In this document: piece after piece, positions 10,007 through 21,714 of the stretch
Layout of the letters: the number at the start of each line of letters is the position of its first letter
Position numbering within the stretch: the first letter of the stretch is position 1
Assembly (NCBI RefSeq): GCF_027497995.1
Contig: NZ_JAODBT010000001.1
Span: forward strand, 496,001-560,000
From: Stenotrophomonas sp. Iso1
GTDB taxonomy: Bacteria > Pseudomonadota > Gammaproteobacteria > Xanthomonadales > Xanthomonadaceae
Direction: 5' to 3'
Length of the DNA: 64,000 bases
Translations under genes and position numbers: made by a program
The notes under the pieces: generated by a model
The model's input: only the letters and a program-made list of their open reading frames with translations
Told to the model about the DNA's origin: nothing
Databases searched by the model: none

Positions 10007-11371
10007 ATGCCTACTTCTCCCGCTACGCCGCGCTTCATGCAAGAAGTGCGGACGACCGGTCTGCTCGCGTTGCCGTTGGTACTTGGCCACGTCTCGACCG
10101 GTCTGATCGCTTTCGTTGACAACACCATCGCCGGCCACCATGGCACCGATACCTTTGCTGCCGTCAGCATCGGCACGGCATTGCTGTGGCTGCCAATGCT
10201 GGTGCCGATCGGCACCCTGATCTCGCTCACCGCGTCAGTCTCGCAGTTGCACGGCGCCGGTCGCGAACGCGAGATTGGTCCGCTGTTCCGCCAGGCGCTG
10301 TGGCTGGGGGTGGGCCTGAGCGTGTTGATGTTCTTGTTCCTGAGCGTGGTGCCGGCATTCCTGCCGGCATTCGGCATCGCCCCGGATATCGTGCCCGGCG
10401 CCACCAGCTTCCTGCACGCCATCCGTTGGGGCGTACCCGCGCTGACCCTGTACTTCTGCATGCGCTATCTCAGCGAAGGCATGCATTGGACGTTGCCGAC
10501 CATGTTGATCGGCTTCGGCGGCCTGCTGGTCCTCGGGCCATTGGGGTACGCGCTGTGCAACGGCAAATTTGGTTTCCCGGAGCTGGGCGCCGAAGGCCTG
10601 GGCATCGCCTCGTCAGTGACCATGTGGGTGCAGGCCATCTGCTTTGGCGCTTACCTATGGACGACCAAGCGCTTCGCTCACCTGCAGTTGTTCAGCCACT
10701 TCGAGCTGCCGCGCTGGCGAGCCATCTGGGACCTGCTGCGTACGGGTTTGCCAATCGGCATCACCGTGCTGATGGAAGGCGGGTTATTCATCATCACCGC
10801 GCTGCTGATTGGTCGTATTGGTGCCATCGAAGCCAGTGCCCACCAGATCGCCATCAACGTGGCGCAGCTGTGTTTCATGATCCCGATGGGCGTGGCGGAA
10901 GCCACCACCGTGCGCGTGGGTCATGCGGTCGGCAGCAACGATCCGCTGGGCGTGCGCCGTGCCACCTGGGCCGGTTACGCCATCGTCATGGTCACCCAGC
11001 TGATGTCCATCACGGGCCTGCTGCTGGGCCATGAAGCGGTGGTGCGTCTGTACACCGACGACCTCGCCGTGGCGACATTGGCTTCCCTCCTGCTGCTGTA
11101 CGCCGCTACCTTCCAGATTCCTGATGGCATCCAGGTGCTCTCGGCCGGTGCGCTGCGCGGGCTCAAGGACACACGCGTGCCGATGTTCATCGCCATGTTT
11201 GCGTATTGGGGCGTGGGCATGCCGCTGGGTGCCGGCCTCGGGCTGGGCCTGGGCTGGGGGCCGCAAGGCATGTGGGTGGGGCTGATCATGGGCCTGACCG
11301 TGGCCGCGGTGCTGCTGGGTTGGCGCCTGCGGGTCAGCAGCCGGCGTCTGATCGCCCACGCGACCCCCTGA
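10007..11371 (+). CDS. MATE-family efflux transporter (NorM type)
   Basis: The 454-residue protein has about 12 hydrophobic helices in the twofold arrangement of MATE (multidrug and toxic compound extrusion) transporters, which export cationic compounds in exchange for Na+ or H+. It begins RFMQEVRTTGLLALPLVLGHVSTGLIAFVD and includes the family segment ASAHQIAINVAQLCFMIPMGVAEATTVRVG. The frame is open further upstream, but homology starts at this ATG. A short hairpin at 11377-11391 follows the stop. NorM type is favoured over DinF type by overall similarity. The substrate is unknown. Confidence 0.9.
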   Translation: MPTSPATPRFMQEVRTTGLLALPLVLGHVSTGLIAFVDNTIAGHHGTDTFAAVSIGTALLWLPMLVPIGTLISLTASVSQLHGAGREREIGPLFRQALWLGVGLSVLMFLFLSVVPAFLPAFGIAPDIVPGATSFLHAIRWGVPALTLYFCMRYLSEGMHWTLPTMLIGFGGLLVLGPLGYALCNGKFGFPELGAEGLGIASSVTMWVQAICFGAYLWTTKRFAHLQLFSHFELPRWRAIWDLLRTGLPIGITVLMEGGLFIITALLIGRIGAIEASAHQIAINVAQLCFMIPMGVAEATTVRVGHAVGSNDPLGVRRATWAGYAIVMVTQLMSITGLLLGHEAVVRLYTDDLAVATLASLLLLYAATFQIPDGIQVLSAGALRGLKDTRVPMFIAMFAYWGVGMPLGAGLGLGLGWGPQGMWVGLIMGLTVAAVLLGWRLRVSSRRLIAHATP

Positions 11372-11440
11372 CTTAAAGGCCATGCTGGCCTGTGTGGTTA
11401 TGCGTATCCTGCTTTGCAACAAGCCCCATTCGGAGCGTCC

Positions 11441-13348
11441 ATGAATCCCCCCCCTCTGCCGCGTCGCAATCCCATCGCCAGCTTCTTTATCGGCCTGTGG
11501 GACGTGATGAATTTCACCCGCCGGTTGATCCTCAACCTGGTGTTCTTCGGCCTGTTGCTGTTGTTGTTGATGGTGTTCGTTGCCGCGATGGGCATGAGCG
11601 CCTCCTCGACCAAGGTGCTGCAGGACCGCACCACGCTGGTCATCGCCCCGGAAGGCCGGCTGGTCGAACAGTTCAGCACCGATCCGGTCAGCCGCGCGCT
11701 GGGCAAGGCGCTGGGTGACAGCAATGCCGAAGAGCTGCAGCTGCGTGACCTGATCCGCGCGATCGAGGCCGCACGTGACGACAAGAAGATCGAGCGCGTG
11801 GTGCTGAACCTGGACAAGCTCCAGCCAAGCGGCTTCGCCTCGATGCGTGAAGTGGCCGCCGCGCTGCAGGAGCTGCGTGCTGCCAAGAAGCAGGTGGTGG
11901 CGTACAGCGAAAACCTGAGCCAGTCGCAGTACCTGCTGGCCGCGCAGGCCGACGAGGTCTACCTCGACCCGATGGGTAGCCTGCTGCTGGAGGGCCTGGG
12001 CCGTTACCGCCAGTACTTCCGTACCGGCCTGCAGGAAAAGCTGGGCGTGGACGTGCACCTGTTCAAGGTGGGCGAGTTCAAGTCCGCTGCCGAGCCCTAT
12101 GTGCTCGACGCAGCTTCACCGCAGGCCAAGGAAGCGGACCTGTTCTGGATGAACGACGTATGGCAGCGCTACCTGGGCGACATCGCCAAGGCGCGCAAGC
12201 TTGATCCGGCGCAACTGGCTGCCGGCATCGACACGCTGCCCGAAGGCATTGCCGCCGTCGAAGGCGACCTGGCCCGTTTCGCTCTGCAGCAGAAGCTGGT
12301 GGACGGCCTGAAGACCCGCGAGGAAGTGCAGGCGCTGCTCACCGAGCGCGGCGAAGCCGACAGTGATGCCGAGGGCGGTTACCGCCAGATCGCATTGAAC
12401 GATTACCTGTTGCAGGTGGATGCCCGTCGCTCGCCGATGGATTCGCGTCCGCAGGTGGCTGTCGTGGTGGCCGAGGGCGAAATCGCCGGTGGCGACCTGC
12501 CGGCCGGCCGCGTCGGCGGCGAATCGACCTCGGCGCTGCTGCGTGCAGCCCGCGACGATGACGACGTGAAGGCTGTGGTGCTTCGTGTGGATTCGCCGGG
12601 CGGTGAAGTGTTTGCCTCCGAGCAGATCCGCCGTGAAGTGGATGCGCTCAAGGCCGCCGGCAAGCCGGTGGTGGTGTCGATGGGTGACATGGCCGCATCC
12701 GGTGGTTACTGGATCAGCATGAACGCCGACCGCATCTACGCCGACGAATCCACCATCACCGGCTCGATCGGCATCTTCGGCATGATCCCGAACTTCGCCC
12801 GCAGCCTGGACAAGATCGGCGTGCACACCGACGGTGTCGGTACCACCCGTTTTGCCGGTGCATTCGACGTGACCCGTCCGATGGACCCGGCGGTTGGCCA
12901 GGTGATCCAATCGATCATCAACAAGGGCTATGCCGACTTCACCGGCAAGGTCGCGCAGGCACGCAACAAACCGGTTGAAGCCGTGGACGAAGTGGCCCGC
13001 GGCCGCGTCTGGAGCGGTGCGCAGGCCAAGGAGCGCGGGCTGGTGGATGAGTTCGGTGGCCTCAAGGCTGCCGTGGCTGACGCCGCCAACCGCGCCAAGC
13101 TGGGTGATGCCGAGAAGTTCCGCGTGCGTTACATCGAGAAGAGCGCAACGCCGTTCTCGCAGTTCATGACCGGCTTCGCCGGCAGCCGCATGGGCGCATG
13201 GATGCTGGCCGACTCCGGTGTGGCGCGGATGATGCTGGCCCGTTCGATGCCGGAGCTGGACACCCAGCTGCGCTTTGTCGAGGACGCTGTGAAAGACCGT
13301 AACGGCACCCCGGTGAAGTCGCTGGCGTATTGCTTCTGCGGCTTCTAA
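11441..13348 (+). CDS. sppA: Signal peptide peptidase SppA (protease IV)
   Basis: This is a long-form SppA of peptidase family S49, a membrane-bound protease that degrades cleaved signal peptides. The 635-residue product has an N-terminal transmembrane helix (LILNLVFFGLLLLLLMVF) and two tandem S49 domains. The expected catalytic pair is visible: lysine in VGEFKSAAEPY (about K214) and serine in MAASGGYWIS (about S420), close to E. coli K209/S409. GGAG 5 nt before the ATG fixes the start. A strong hairpin follows the stop. Confidence 0.95.
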   Translation: MNPPPLPRRNPIASFFIGLWDVMNFTRRLILNLVFFGLLLLLLMVFVAAMGMSASSTKVLQDRTTLVIAPEGRLVEQFSTDPVSRALGKALGDSNAEELQLRDLIRAIEAARDDKKIERVVLNLDKLQPSGFASMREVAAALQELRAAKKQVVAYSENLSQSQYLLAAQADEVYLDPMGSLLLEGLGRYRQYFRTGLQEKLGVDVHLFKVGEFKSAAEPYVLDAASPQAKEADLFWMNDVWQRYLGDIAKARKLDPAQLAAGIDTLPEGIAAVEGDLARFALQQKLVDGLKTREEVQALLTERGEADSDAEGGYRQIALNDYLLQVDARRSPMDSRPQVAVVVAEGEIAGGDLPAGRVGGESTSALLRAARDDDDVKAVVLRVDSPGGEVFASEQIRREVDALKAAGKPVVVSMGDMAASGGYWISMNADRIYADESTITGSIGIFGMIPNFARSLDKIGVHTDGVGTTRFAGAFDVTRPMDPAVGQVIQSIINKGYADFTGKVAQARNKPVEAVDEVARGRVWSGAQAKERGLVDEFGGLKAAVADAANRAKLGDAEKFRVRYIEKSATPFSQFMTGFAGSRMGAWMLADSGVARMMLARSMPELDTQLRFVEDAVKDRNGTPVKSLAYCFCGF

Positions 13349-13371
13349 GCAAACCGCAATGTCAGATGTAG

Positions 13372-13400
13372 ACAACGCCGCCCCAGGGCGGCGTTGTTGT
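13372..13400 (+). terminator. Intrinsic terminator after sppA
   Basis: An 11-bp perfect stem (ACAACGCCGCC against GGCGGCGTTGT, 4-nt loop) ends in a T-containing tail. It lies 24 bp after the sppA stop and before a convergent lipoprotein gene, which it could also serve. Confidence 0.75.
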
Positions 13401-13477
13401 GTGCGGGAAGCTTCCGCCCTTGAGCGCGAGCAGAAGTCCCTCTCGCGCAAGGGGAGGGCGAGGGAAGGGGCTCTTCG

Positions 13478-13702
13478 CTACTGCGCGCTTGCTCCTGCCG
13501 CATCCAACACTGCCTTGTCGGCTTTCGCTGCTTCCTCCGTTGCCGCCGCCGCAGCTTTGGCCTGCTCCAGCGGTTGCGCGATGGCCGCTTGCATTGCCGC
13601 CACCTGTGGCTCCGGGCGTCGCTCGGTTTCCGGTGGCTGCGGCTTGCCACACGCGGCCAGCAAGGGCAGCGTCAACAGCATCAGGGAGTGATAAGGCTTC
13701 AT
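13478..13702 (-). CDS. Small lipoprotein, function unknown
   Basis: This 74-residue product begins MKPYHSLMLLTLPLLAACGK, a signal peptide with a clear lipobox (LAAC). The rest is an Ala-, Gln- and Glu-rich, probably helical tail. The second ATG was chosen because GGAG lies about 7 nt upstream, while the ATG two codons earlier is too close to it. No family is recognised. Between this gene and sppA (about 13430-13477) is a degenerate relative of the GAGAGGG palindromes seen at 5.6 kb. Confidence 0.65.
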   Translation of the reverse strand: MKPYHSLMLLTLPLLAACGKPQPPETERRPEPQVAAMQAAIAQPLEQAKAAAAATEEAAKADKAVLDAAGASAQ

Positions 13703-13797
13703 CGGCATGCTCCGCTGGACTCAGGCGGCTATCCTAGCGCCCATCCCCCGCAGCGTCCCTTTGCGACGCCGCATTTCGGCTTTGACGAGGAACAACC

Positions 13798-14574
13798 ATG
13801 AATCCGCAGCGTTGGCGATTGGAAGGGCAGACCGCTCTGGTGACCGGTGCCAGTGCCGGTATCGGCTTGGCGATCGCGCGCGAACTGCTGGGCTTCGGCG
13901 CCGACCTGCTGATCGTTGGTCGTGATGCCGACGCGCTGGAAATCGCACGCGATGAACTGGCCGATGCCTTTCCCGAACGTGAAATCCACGGCCTGTCCGC
14001 CGACGTCTCTGATGATGAGGATCGCCACGCCATCCTCGACTGGGTCGAAGACCATTGCGACGGCCTCAACCTGCTGATCAACAATGCCGGCGGCAATATC
14101 AGCAAGCCGGCCACTGATTACTCCGAAGACGAATGGCGTGGCATTTTCGAGGGCAACCTGTTCTCGGCTTTCGAGTTGTCGCGTTACGCCTATCCGTTGC
14201 TCACTCGTCACGCATCATCGGCCATCGTCAACGTGGGCAGTGTCTCGGGCATCACTCATGTTCGCAGTGGTGTGGTCTATGGCATGACCAAGGCGGCGAT
14301 GCAGCAGATGACCCGCAACCTGGCCTGCGAATGGGCCGAGGACGGTATCCGCGTCAACTCGGTAGCGCCGTGGTACATCCGCACACGCCGAACGTCCGGG
14401 CCGTTGTCCGATCCGGATTACTACGATGAAGTGATCGCGCGCACGCCGATGCGTCGCATCGGTGAGCCCGAGGAAGTGGCCGCCGCCGTCGGCTTTCTGT
14501 GCCTGCCGGCATCGAGCTACATCACCGGCGAATGCATCGCGGTAGATGGCGGCTTCCTGCGCTACGGATTCTGA
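13798..14574 (+). CDS. SDR-family oxidoreductase (tropinone reductase-like)
   Basis: This 258-residue short-chain dehydrogenase/reductase is complete. It has the Rossmann glycine motif [12 protein letters not shown], the NNAGG strand motif, the catalytic serine in NVGSVSG and the YGMTKAA (YxxxK) active site. The [16 protein letters not shown] stretch resembles the tropinone-reductase-like subgroup. It should reduce or oxidise a small carbonyl/alcohol substrate with NAD(P)H. The physiological substrate cannot be read here. It converges on the DUF4124 gene 8 bp away. Confidence 0.92.
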   Translation: MNPQRWRLEGQTALVTGASAGIGLAIARELLGFGADLLIVGRDADALEIARDELADAFPEREIHGLSADVSDDEDRHAILDWVEDHCDGLNLLINNAGGNISKPATDYSEDEWRGIFEGNLFSAFELSRYAYPLLTRHASSAIVNVGSVSGITHVRSGVVYGMTKAAMQQMTRNLACEWAEDGIRVNSVAPWYIRTRRTSGPLSDPDYYDEVIARTPMRRIGEPEEVAAAVGFLCLPASSYITGECIAVDGGFLRYGF

Positions 14575-14581
14575 GCACGGC

Positions 14582-15211
14582 TTACTTCGGTTCGGCGCAG
14601 TCGCTGCTGTCCCACAGTTTCTGCAGACGTTGATGTTCGTCCTGCAGTGACTGCGCGGCGCGCGTGGAAGTAACTGAGCGTGGCGCGGCTTCGGCATCGC
14701 GCACACGCTGGTGCCAGGTGGCGCAGTGCTGTGCGGTTTCGACGGCGGTGCAGGTGTCGCGCACGATTTCGCAGGCTTCACCCGCGCCGGTATCCGGGTT
14801 GCCATCCAGGCCGGTCACCCGCAATGCCAGGCAGCGGCCCGGCGGATCGCTGGTTTCGCTCAGATAGTTCTGGCCTTCGCGCGTGCGGCACTGGAACAGC
14901 GGTGGCAGTGCTTTGCGCGCAACCGGTGCTACCGGCGGCTTTGGCGCAGCGACCGGTGGCGCGTGTGGTGCAGCGGACAACACCGGTAGCACGGGCAATA
15001 CCGCCGCGGCAGGTGTGGCCACGGGGGCGAGAGTGGGCGGCGGCGTGGCGACGGCCTGCATCACCTTGGTGGTCTGCTGCATGCCCTTCGGGCAGGGCAT
15101 GTTCTGCACGGTCAGTGCACCGGTGGCATCCGTGCAGCGGTAGAAGATCACCTCATCGGCGTGCAGTTCGCCGCAGGTCAGCAACAACGTGAACACAAGC
15201 AGGCACTTCAT
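14582..15211 (-). CDS. DUF4124 domain exported protein
   Basis: The 209-residue product has a signal peptide (MKCLLVFTLLLTCGELHA) followed by a DUF4124 module (VIFYRCTDATGALTVQNMPC). A Pro/Ala/Val-rich linker then leads to a second cysteine-containing domain (FQCRTREGQNYLSETSDPPGRC). Its start overlaps the end of the upstream paralogue by 4 bp, so the two are coupled. Function is unknown. The paired cysteines fit a disulphide-bonded periplasmic protein. Confidence 0.8.
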   Translation of the reverse strand: MKCLLVFTLLLTCGELHADEVIFYRCTDATGALTVQNMPCPKGMQQTTKVMQAVATPPPTLAPVATPAAAVLPVLPVLSAAPHAPPVAAPKPPVAPVARKALPPLFQCRTREGQNYLSETSDPPGRCLALRVTGLDGNPDTGAGEACEIVRDTCTAVETAQHCATWHQRVRDAEAAPRSVTSTRAAQSLQDEHQRLQKLWDSSDCAEPK

Positions 15212-15861
15212 GTGCCGCCGCAATCCTGGTTGAGTCGCGCTTCGATGCCACGCTGCTCGCGGACCAGCGTTTTGCGTTCGCTTTGCAGCGCGCTGTTGTA
15301 ACGGCGAATCAGTTCCCAGCGCCGGTCTTTCAGGCGCGCACAGACTTCCTGTTGTGGCAGCGCGTGGCAGGTGTCGCGCACCAGCACCGAGCCGGTTGGC
15401 ACGGCAACGCCCGGGTGCCATGGCACGCCACCTGCGCCGGGTGGGCGCGGCGGACGGGGACCATGGCCGTGATGCGGCGACACGTAACCAAATGCCCAGG
15501 TCGGCACCCAGCGCGGATTGCCTTCGTTGTTGTCGCTGGTATAGCGCTCGCCTTCGGGCGACACACATTCGTACATAGGCTGTGGTGGCTGCACGGTGAC
15601 CACGCGCACTTCGCGTTCGATCACCGGTGCTGGTGCGGCGGGTGCAGGGAGCGGTGCCGCCAGCGGCGCATCCTTGGGCCGGACCATGTCCAACACCTGC
15701 TGGCGGTGGTCACCCTTGCAGGGCGCATCCTGCAACGACACCGCGCCATTGGCGCCCACGCACCGGTAGATGCGCACGTTGCTCGACGGTGGCGGATCCA
15801 CCGCCAATGCCGAGGCGGGCAGCAGGGTCAGGAGGCCGAGCAGGAGCAGGCGGGTACGCAT
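15208..15861 (-). CDS. DUF4124 domain exported protein, paralogue
   Basis: This 217-residue protein has the same plan as its downstream neighbour: signal peptide (LLLLGLLTLLPASALA), DUF4124 module (VRIYRCVGANGAVSLQDAPC), proline-rich linker, and a C-terminal part with CVSPEGERYTSDN and paired cysteines. The two genes overlap by 4 bp and look like a tandem duplication. The interval upstream to 16038 holds no gene that I can support. Confidence 0.8.
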   Translation of the reverse strand: MRTRLLLLGLLTLLPASALAVDPPPSSNVRIYRCVGANGAVSLQDAPCKGDHRQQVLDMVRPKDAPLAAPLPAPAAPAPVIEREVRVVTVQPPQPMYECVSPEGERYTSDNNEGNPRWVPTWAFGYVSPHHGHGPRPPRPPGAGGVPWHPGVAVPTGSVLVRDTCHALPQQEVCARLKDRRWELIRRYNSALQSERKTLVREQRGIEARLNQDCGGT

Positions 15862-16038
15862 GACGCCATGGTGACACGGAGACGCGCAGGGAGCGTGCAG
15901 AGGGGCTTGCAGGCGTGGCCCGCCGGGCTGGGGCTACGAGAATAGGGCGTCGTCAATGCCCGCTTCTGAAGCGGCAGACAGGCACGCGCGGAGGCAGTGT
16001 TGGCTTCGCCATTGGCGCTGCTGCTGCAATGGCAGGAT

Positions 16039-16599
16039 TCAATCCCGCAGCACCTGCCCGGTGGCGGCGATGCGGATGCGGGTGGGCTGGGCCAGGCCGC
16101 CAGTGGCACCATCCACCAGCCCGTCCAGCAGGTTCAACAATGCAGGATCCAGCTGCTCACGGCTGCGTGCCGGCGGCTCCCCGGCCAGGTTGGCGCTGGT
16201 CGATACCAGCGGGCCGCCCCACGCCTCGCACAGCGCCTGCACCAACGGGTGAGCGCTGACCCGCACCGCGATGCCGGTGTGTTCGCCGGTAATCCAGCGT
16301 GGCGCGCGGTCGCCGGCCGGCACGATCCAGGTATTGGCGCCGGGCCAGCTCGCCAGTACTGCCATGCGGCGGTCATCGGTCAGCGCGTCCAATCGCACCC
16401 AGCCATCCAATTGCGCCGGATCGGCGGCCACCAGAATCATTCCCTTCTCGATTGGCCGCTGCTTGAGTGCCAGCAGCTTCATCACCGCCGTCTCGTTGGA
16501 CGGATCGCAGCCAAGACCCCAGACCGCCTCGGTCGGATAGGCGATGACGCCTCCAGCCTGCAGCGCCGGGACGGCGGATTCCAGATCAAGTTCACGCAT
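16039..16599 (-). CDS. tsaC: Threonylcarbamoyl-AMP synthase TsaC
   Basis: TsaC (Sua5/YciO/YrdC fold) makes threonylcarbamoyl-AMP from threonine, bicarbonate and ATP for the t6A37 modification of ANN-decoding tRNAs. The 186-residue product has the short bacterial length and shows AYPTEAVWGLGCDP near the N-terminus, LALKQRPIEKGMILVAA, and the PLVSTSANLAGEPP signature. I chose the ATG with AGGA about 7 nt upstream. In-frame codons further upstream lack homology. It lies downstream of topA on the same strand, separated by a terminator-like hairpin. Confidence 0.93.
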   Translation of the reverse strand: MRELDLESAVPALQAGGVIAYPTEAVWGLGCDPSNETAVMKLLALKQRPIEKGMILVAADPAQLDGWVRLDALTDDRRMAVLASWPGANTWIVPAGDRAPRWITGEHTGIAVRVSAHPLVQALCEAWGGPLVSTSANLAGEPPARSREQLDPALLNLLDGLVDGATGGLAQPTRIRIAATGQVLRD

Positions 16600-16692
16600 G
16601 GCCAGCATCCTGAAGAATCTCCACACAGCGGTGCGGGCCCCTGCCGGGGAGCCGCACCCAGGCCCCGCAATGGGAATGCGTGGGCTGCAAAG

Positions 16693-16720
16693 CATCAGGC
16701 CGCCCGGAGGCGGCCTGATG
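16693..16720 (-). terminator. Hairpin after topA
   Basis: A 12-bp perfect stem (CATCAGGCCGCC, 4-nt loop) lies between the topA stop and the tsaC start. The T run on the minus strand is short (CTTTG), so termination may be partial. Confidence 0.6.
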
Positions 16721-16768
16721 CGGGAGCGGTGATTATCCTCCTGCCGGCGTGGCAGGCGGTAACCGGGC

Positions 16769-19273
<2,505 letters not shown>

Positions 19274-19371
19274 GTCAGTACTTTATGGGGGCGGAAAGCG
19301 CCCCGGTGGGGGCGCTAGGGTGGCGTAAACCGGCACGATAGTGAAGCCGATGTGGCCGTTGTGCATAGATC

Positions 19372-19397
19372 AACGCCCGGGCAGGGGCCCGGGCGTT
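19372..19397. terminator. GC-rich hairpin between the RDD gene and topA
   Basis: An 11-bp perfect stem (AACGCCCGGGC, 4-nt loop) sits 62 bp after the stop of the RDD gene. Neither strand has a good T run, so it may be a weak or Rho-assisted terminator or an RNA structure in the topA leader. Confidence 0.4.
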
Positions 19398-19459
19398 CAG
19401 CTTGTGCCTATAGAGGAATCACGCCGGGACCGCCGCTGTCAAGCGCGCCCGGCGTTATC

Positions 19460-20404
19460 TCAGTGGTTGAAACCGGATGCGCCGATGCTGAGGGCAACGA
19501 TCACCAACACCACGGTGGCAGCCAACATCAGGCCGAACAGCGACAGAACCACGATGGTTACCGTGCCCAAACCGCGCTCCTGCCACTCAGGGTGTTCAGT
19601 GAAGGCCCACTTATCGACCACGACGGTGTCGCAGATCATGTCATGCAAGCCCTGCTTGCGCTCGCTGACGCCGACCATGATCGCCGATACCAACATGGCG
19701 ACACCGCAGGTGACTACTGCCAGGCCGGCCATGGCGATGTAGCGCAGGAAGGCGCGCCAGAAGCTGATGCGCTCACCATTGACGCGCACAACCTTGGCGC
19801 CCACGGCCAATTTGCCGAGGCTGGCCATGTTGCTGGATGACTGCATCCAGCCGAAATAGACGGCCGGTACCAGGATGCAGATGGCGTAGTAGAGCGCGTA
19901 GAAGATCAACATTGCGCCAACGTTGGCCATTTCCGAGCCGGCCATGCTCACCACGCTCACGCCCATCACCAGCGCCAGTGGAATCAGCAGCGCGTAAGAG
20001 ATGACGCCGGTGACCAGGCTGTCGATGGTCGAGGCGGCAAAGCGCCGCAGGAAGCCGGCATGGACAATGTCACCACCAGCCACCACATGGTTCGAATCGA
20101 TGCTGATGCTGCCAGGTGCTGCATACGGAGAGTGCGCGGTTGCCGCTGACAGGATGGCCGGCTCCGGCGCGGTGCCGTTCTCGATGGCGGCGTAATCACT
20201 GCGCAGGTCGATACCGGTTGTCTCCTGCACCAGTAGTTGCAGTTCCTCGGCCACGGCGGACAGCGGCTGCCATTGCGACATGCCTTCGCGCCACACCAGT
20301 GCGGTCAGATCCAGCTCGCCCTGACGGAATTTCTCGCGGATTGCGCCGGCATCAACCGGCCCGTGCCGCTCGCGCTGGGCGTCGGCGTAGTACCACTCAC
20401 TCAT
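19460..20404 (-). CDS. RDD membrane protein with N-terminal GYF_2 domain
   Basis: This 314-residue protein begins with a GYF_2 (DUF4339) module (EWYYADAQRERHGPV, then LVWREGMSQWQPL). An RDD-type membrane region follows with about four hydrophobic helices starting at FLRRFAASTIDSL. GYF-like modules bind proline-rich peptides in other proteins. RDD proteins are often linked to transport, but neither function is established here. The gene lies 33 bp downstream of a second GYF_2 gene on the same strand. The shared N-terminal module suggests duplication of the cytoplasmic domain onto different membrane parts. Confidence 0.85.
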   Translation of the reverse strand: MSEWYYADAQRERHGPVDAGAIREKFRQGELDLTALVWREGMSQWQPLSAVAEELQLLVQETTGIDLRSDYAAIENGTAPEPAILSAATAHSPYAAPGSISIDSNHVVAGGDIVHAGFLRRFAASTIDSLVTGVISYALLIPLALVMGVSVVSMAGSEMANVGAMLIFYALYYAICILVPAVYFGWMQSSSNMASLGKLAVGAKVVRVNGERISFWRAFLRYIAMAGLAVVTCGVAMLVSAIMVGVSERKQGLHDMICDTVVVDKWAFTEHPEWQERGLGTVTIVVLSLFGLMLAATVVLVIVALSIGASGFNH

Positions 20405-20437
20405 TTCATTCCCCGTAGAGGTTCAAGTCGCCCCGGC

Positions 20438-21160
20438 TCAGCCGCGGCAGCCCAAAGGCAGATGTTTGTCCGCCACATCGGAGCTGCACTCCCACGTGGT
20501 GGACTGCGTATCGTAGTCGAGCCAGAGAGATTTGCCGTCAAGCAGTTGCTGGGTGGGCATATGCAGCTGGGCTTCAAACCCGCAGTGGCCGTGCTCGAAG
20601 TCGCCAACGTAGATCTGTGCGATGCCGTCAGTGGCATAACTTTCAGGGCTGCCGAAGCCCTCGTCGCCATTGTTCGGGCAGCGCTCGTTGCGCATGACGA
20701 AATCGGCCACTTCCGCCTTCAGCGGCGCCAGCTGGGTTTCCACGGCGGCAATCCGAGAGCGCAGTACATATTGTTGATACGCGGGGACCGCCACGGCCGC
20801 AAGCAGGCCGCCAATGGTCAACAGCGCCACGCCCATCACCGCAGCAATGGCGGCGAAGACGACCCAACCGGATGTAGCCGGTTTGCGCGAGGGCATCGCC
20901 GCGTGTGATCTAGGGAGGGGGTGCAGCGGTGGGGGCAAGGGCGGCATGCCGGCCGGCCCTGCCGCAGAGGGCGAGTGCGCCAGTTCGTGCAGATCCAGCT
21001 CACCGGCAACATTGCGCAGTGGCTGCCAGTCGCCCGCGCCTTCGCGCCAGACGAGTGTGTCGGCTGAAAGTTGGCCGGCGCGAAATAGGGCAGCGATGTC
21101 TTCGCTTGGCACCGGGCCGCGACGCTCGCGGTTGCTTTCAGCGTAGAACCATTGGCTCAC
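20438..21160 (-). CDS. GYF_2 domain protein with pilin-like C-terminus
   Basis: The 240-residue product has an N-terminal GYF_2 module (QWFYAESNRERRGPV, LVWREGAGDWQPL) closely matching the neighbouring RDD protein. It continues with a Pro-rich linker, a hydrophobic helix resembling a type IV pilin N-terminus (GGLLAAVAVPAYQQYVLRSR), and a small soluble domain with paired cysteines. I chose the GTG at 21160 because AGGAAAG lies 5 nt upstream and the protein then aligns end-to-end with its paralogue's start (MSEWYY). The pilin-like part is internal and lacks a prepilin leader, so it is probably not exported as a pilin. Function is unknown. Confidence 0.8.
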   Translation of the reverse strand: MSQWFYAESNRERRGPVPSEDIAALFRAGQLSADTLVWREGAGDWQPLRNVAGELDLHELAHSPSAAGPAGMPPLPPPLHPLPRSHAAMPSRKPATSGWVVFAAIAAVMGVALLTIGGLLAAVAVPAYQQYVLRSRIAAVETQLAPLKAEVADFVMRNERCPNNGDEGFGSPESYATDGIAQIYVGDFEHGHCGFEAQLHMPTQQLLDGKSLWLDYDTQSTTWECSSDVADKHLPLGCRG

Positions 21161-21196
21161 GGGGCTTTCCTCATGCATCCATGCATGGCGTGAGGC

Positions 21197-21670
21197 TCAG
21201 TGCAGGGGTTCGGGTTCGTCAAGGAACATCTGGGTTTCCATCCAGGCGTAAGCCGCTTCGGCACCCGGCTGGTTGAACAACACCATCAATACAACCCATT
21301 TCAGGTCATCCAGATCCAACTCGTCCTGATCCAGTGCCATGGCACGGTCAAGCACCAGCTCGCGCTGGTCGGCGTCCAGGATGCGTTGCTGCTCCAGGAA
21401 CAGCAGGAAGCCGCGGCATTCCACGTCCAGCTTGTCCAGCTCGGGACCATGGAATACGCGCACCGGCCCGTCTACCCGGCCTTGGGCCACGGCTGGGCGA
21501 TGTTCGGCCAAGGCATCGAGCCAGTCGAAAGCCTTGCTGATTTCGGTGGGACTAAAACCGGCCTGGATCAGGCCGTTCTGTAGCGAGTCGCGGTCTCGGA
21601 TGAGATCGGCGTCCTCGCTGAAATAATGTTCAAACAAGTACAGCAGGACGTCCAGAATGCTCTCTTTCAT
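21197..21670 (-). CDS. smg: Smg/DUF494 family protein
   Basis: This 157-residue acidic protein begins [17 protein letters not shown], the Smg (DUF494) signature. It has the usual length and lies directly downstream of dprA, the standard proteobacterial order. The biochemical role is unknown. The gap to dprA is only 44 bp, so it probably shares that transcript. Confidence 0.92.
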   Translation of the reverse strand: MKESILDVLLYLFEHYFSEDADLIRDRDSLQNGLIQAGFSPTEISKAFDWLDALAEHRPAVAQGRVDGPVRVFHGPELDKLDVECRGFLLFLEQQRILDADQRELVLDRAMALDQDELDLDDLKWVVLMVLFNQPGAEAAYAWMETQMFLDEPEPLH

Positions 21671-21714
21671 TGCCCCTCGGCCTGCGCCATTGGCGCTGTG
21701 GAGGTGAAGAAACT

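Noticed and set aside
10784..13450. Minus-strand frames opposite the MATE and sppA genes
   Set aside because: His- and Gln-rich low-complexity translations typical of antisense GC-rich DNA.
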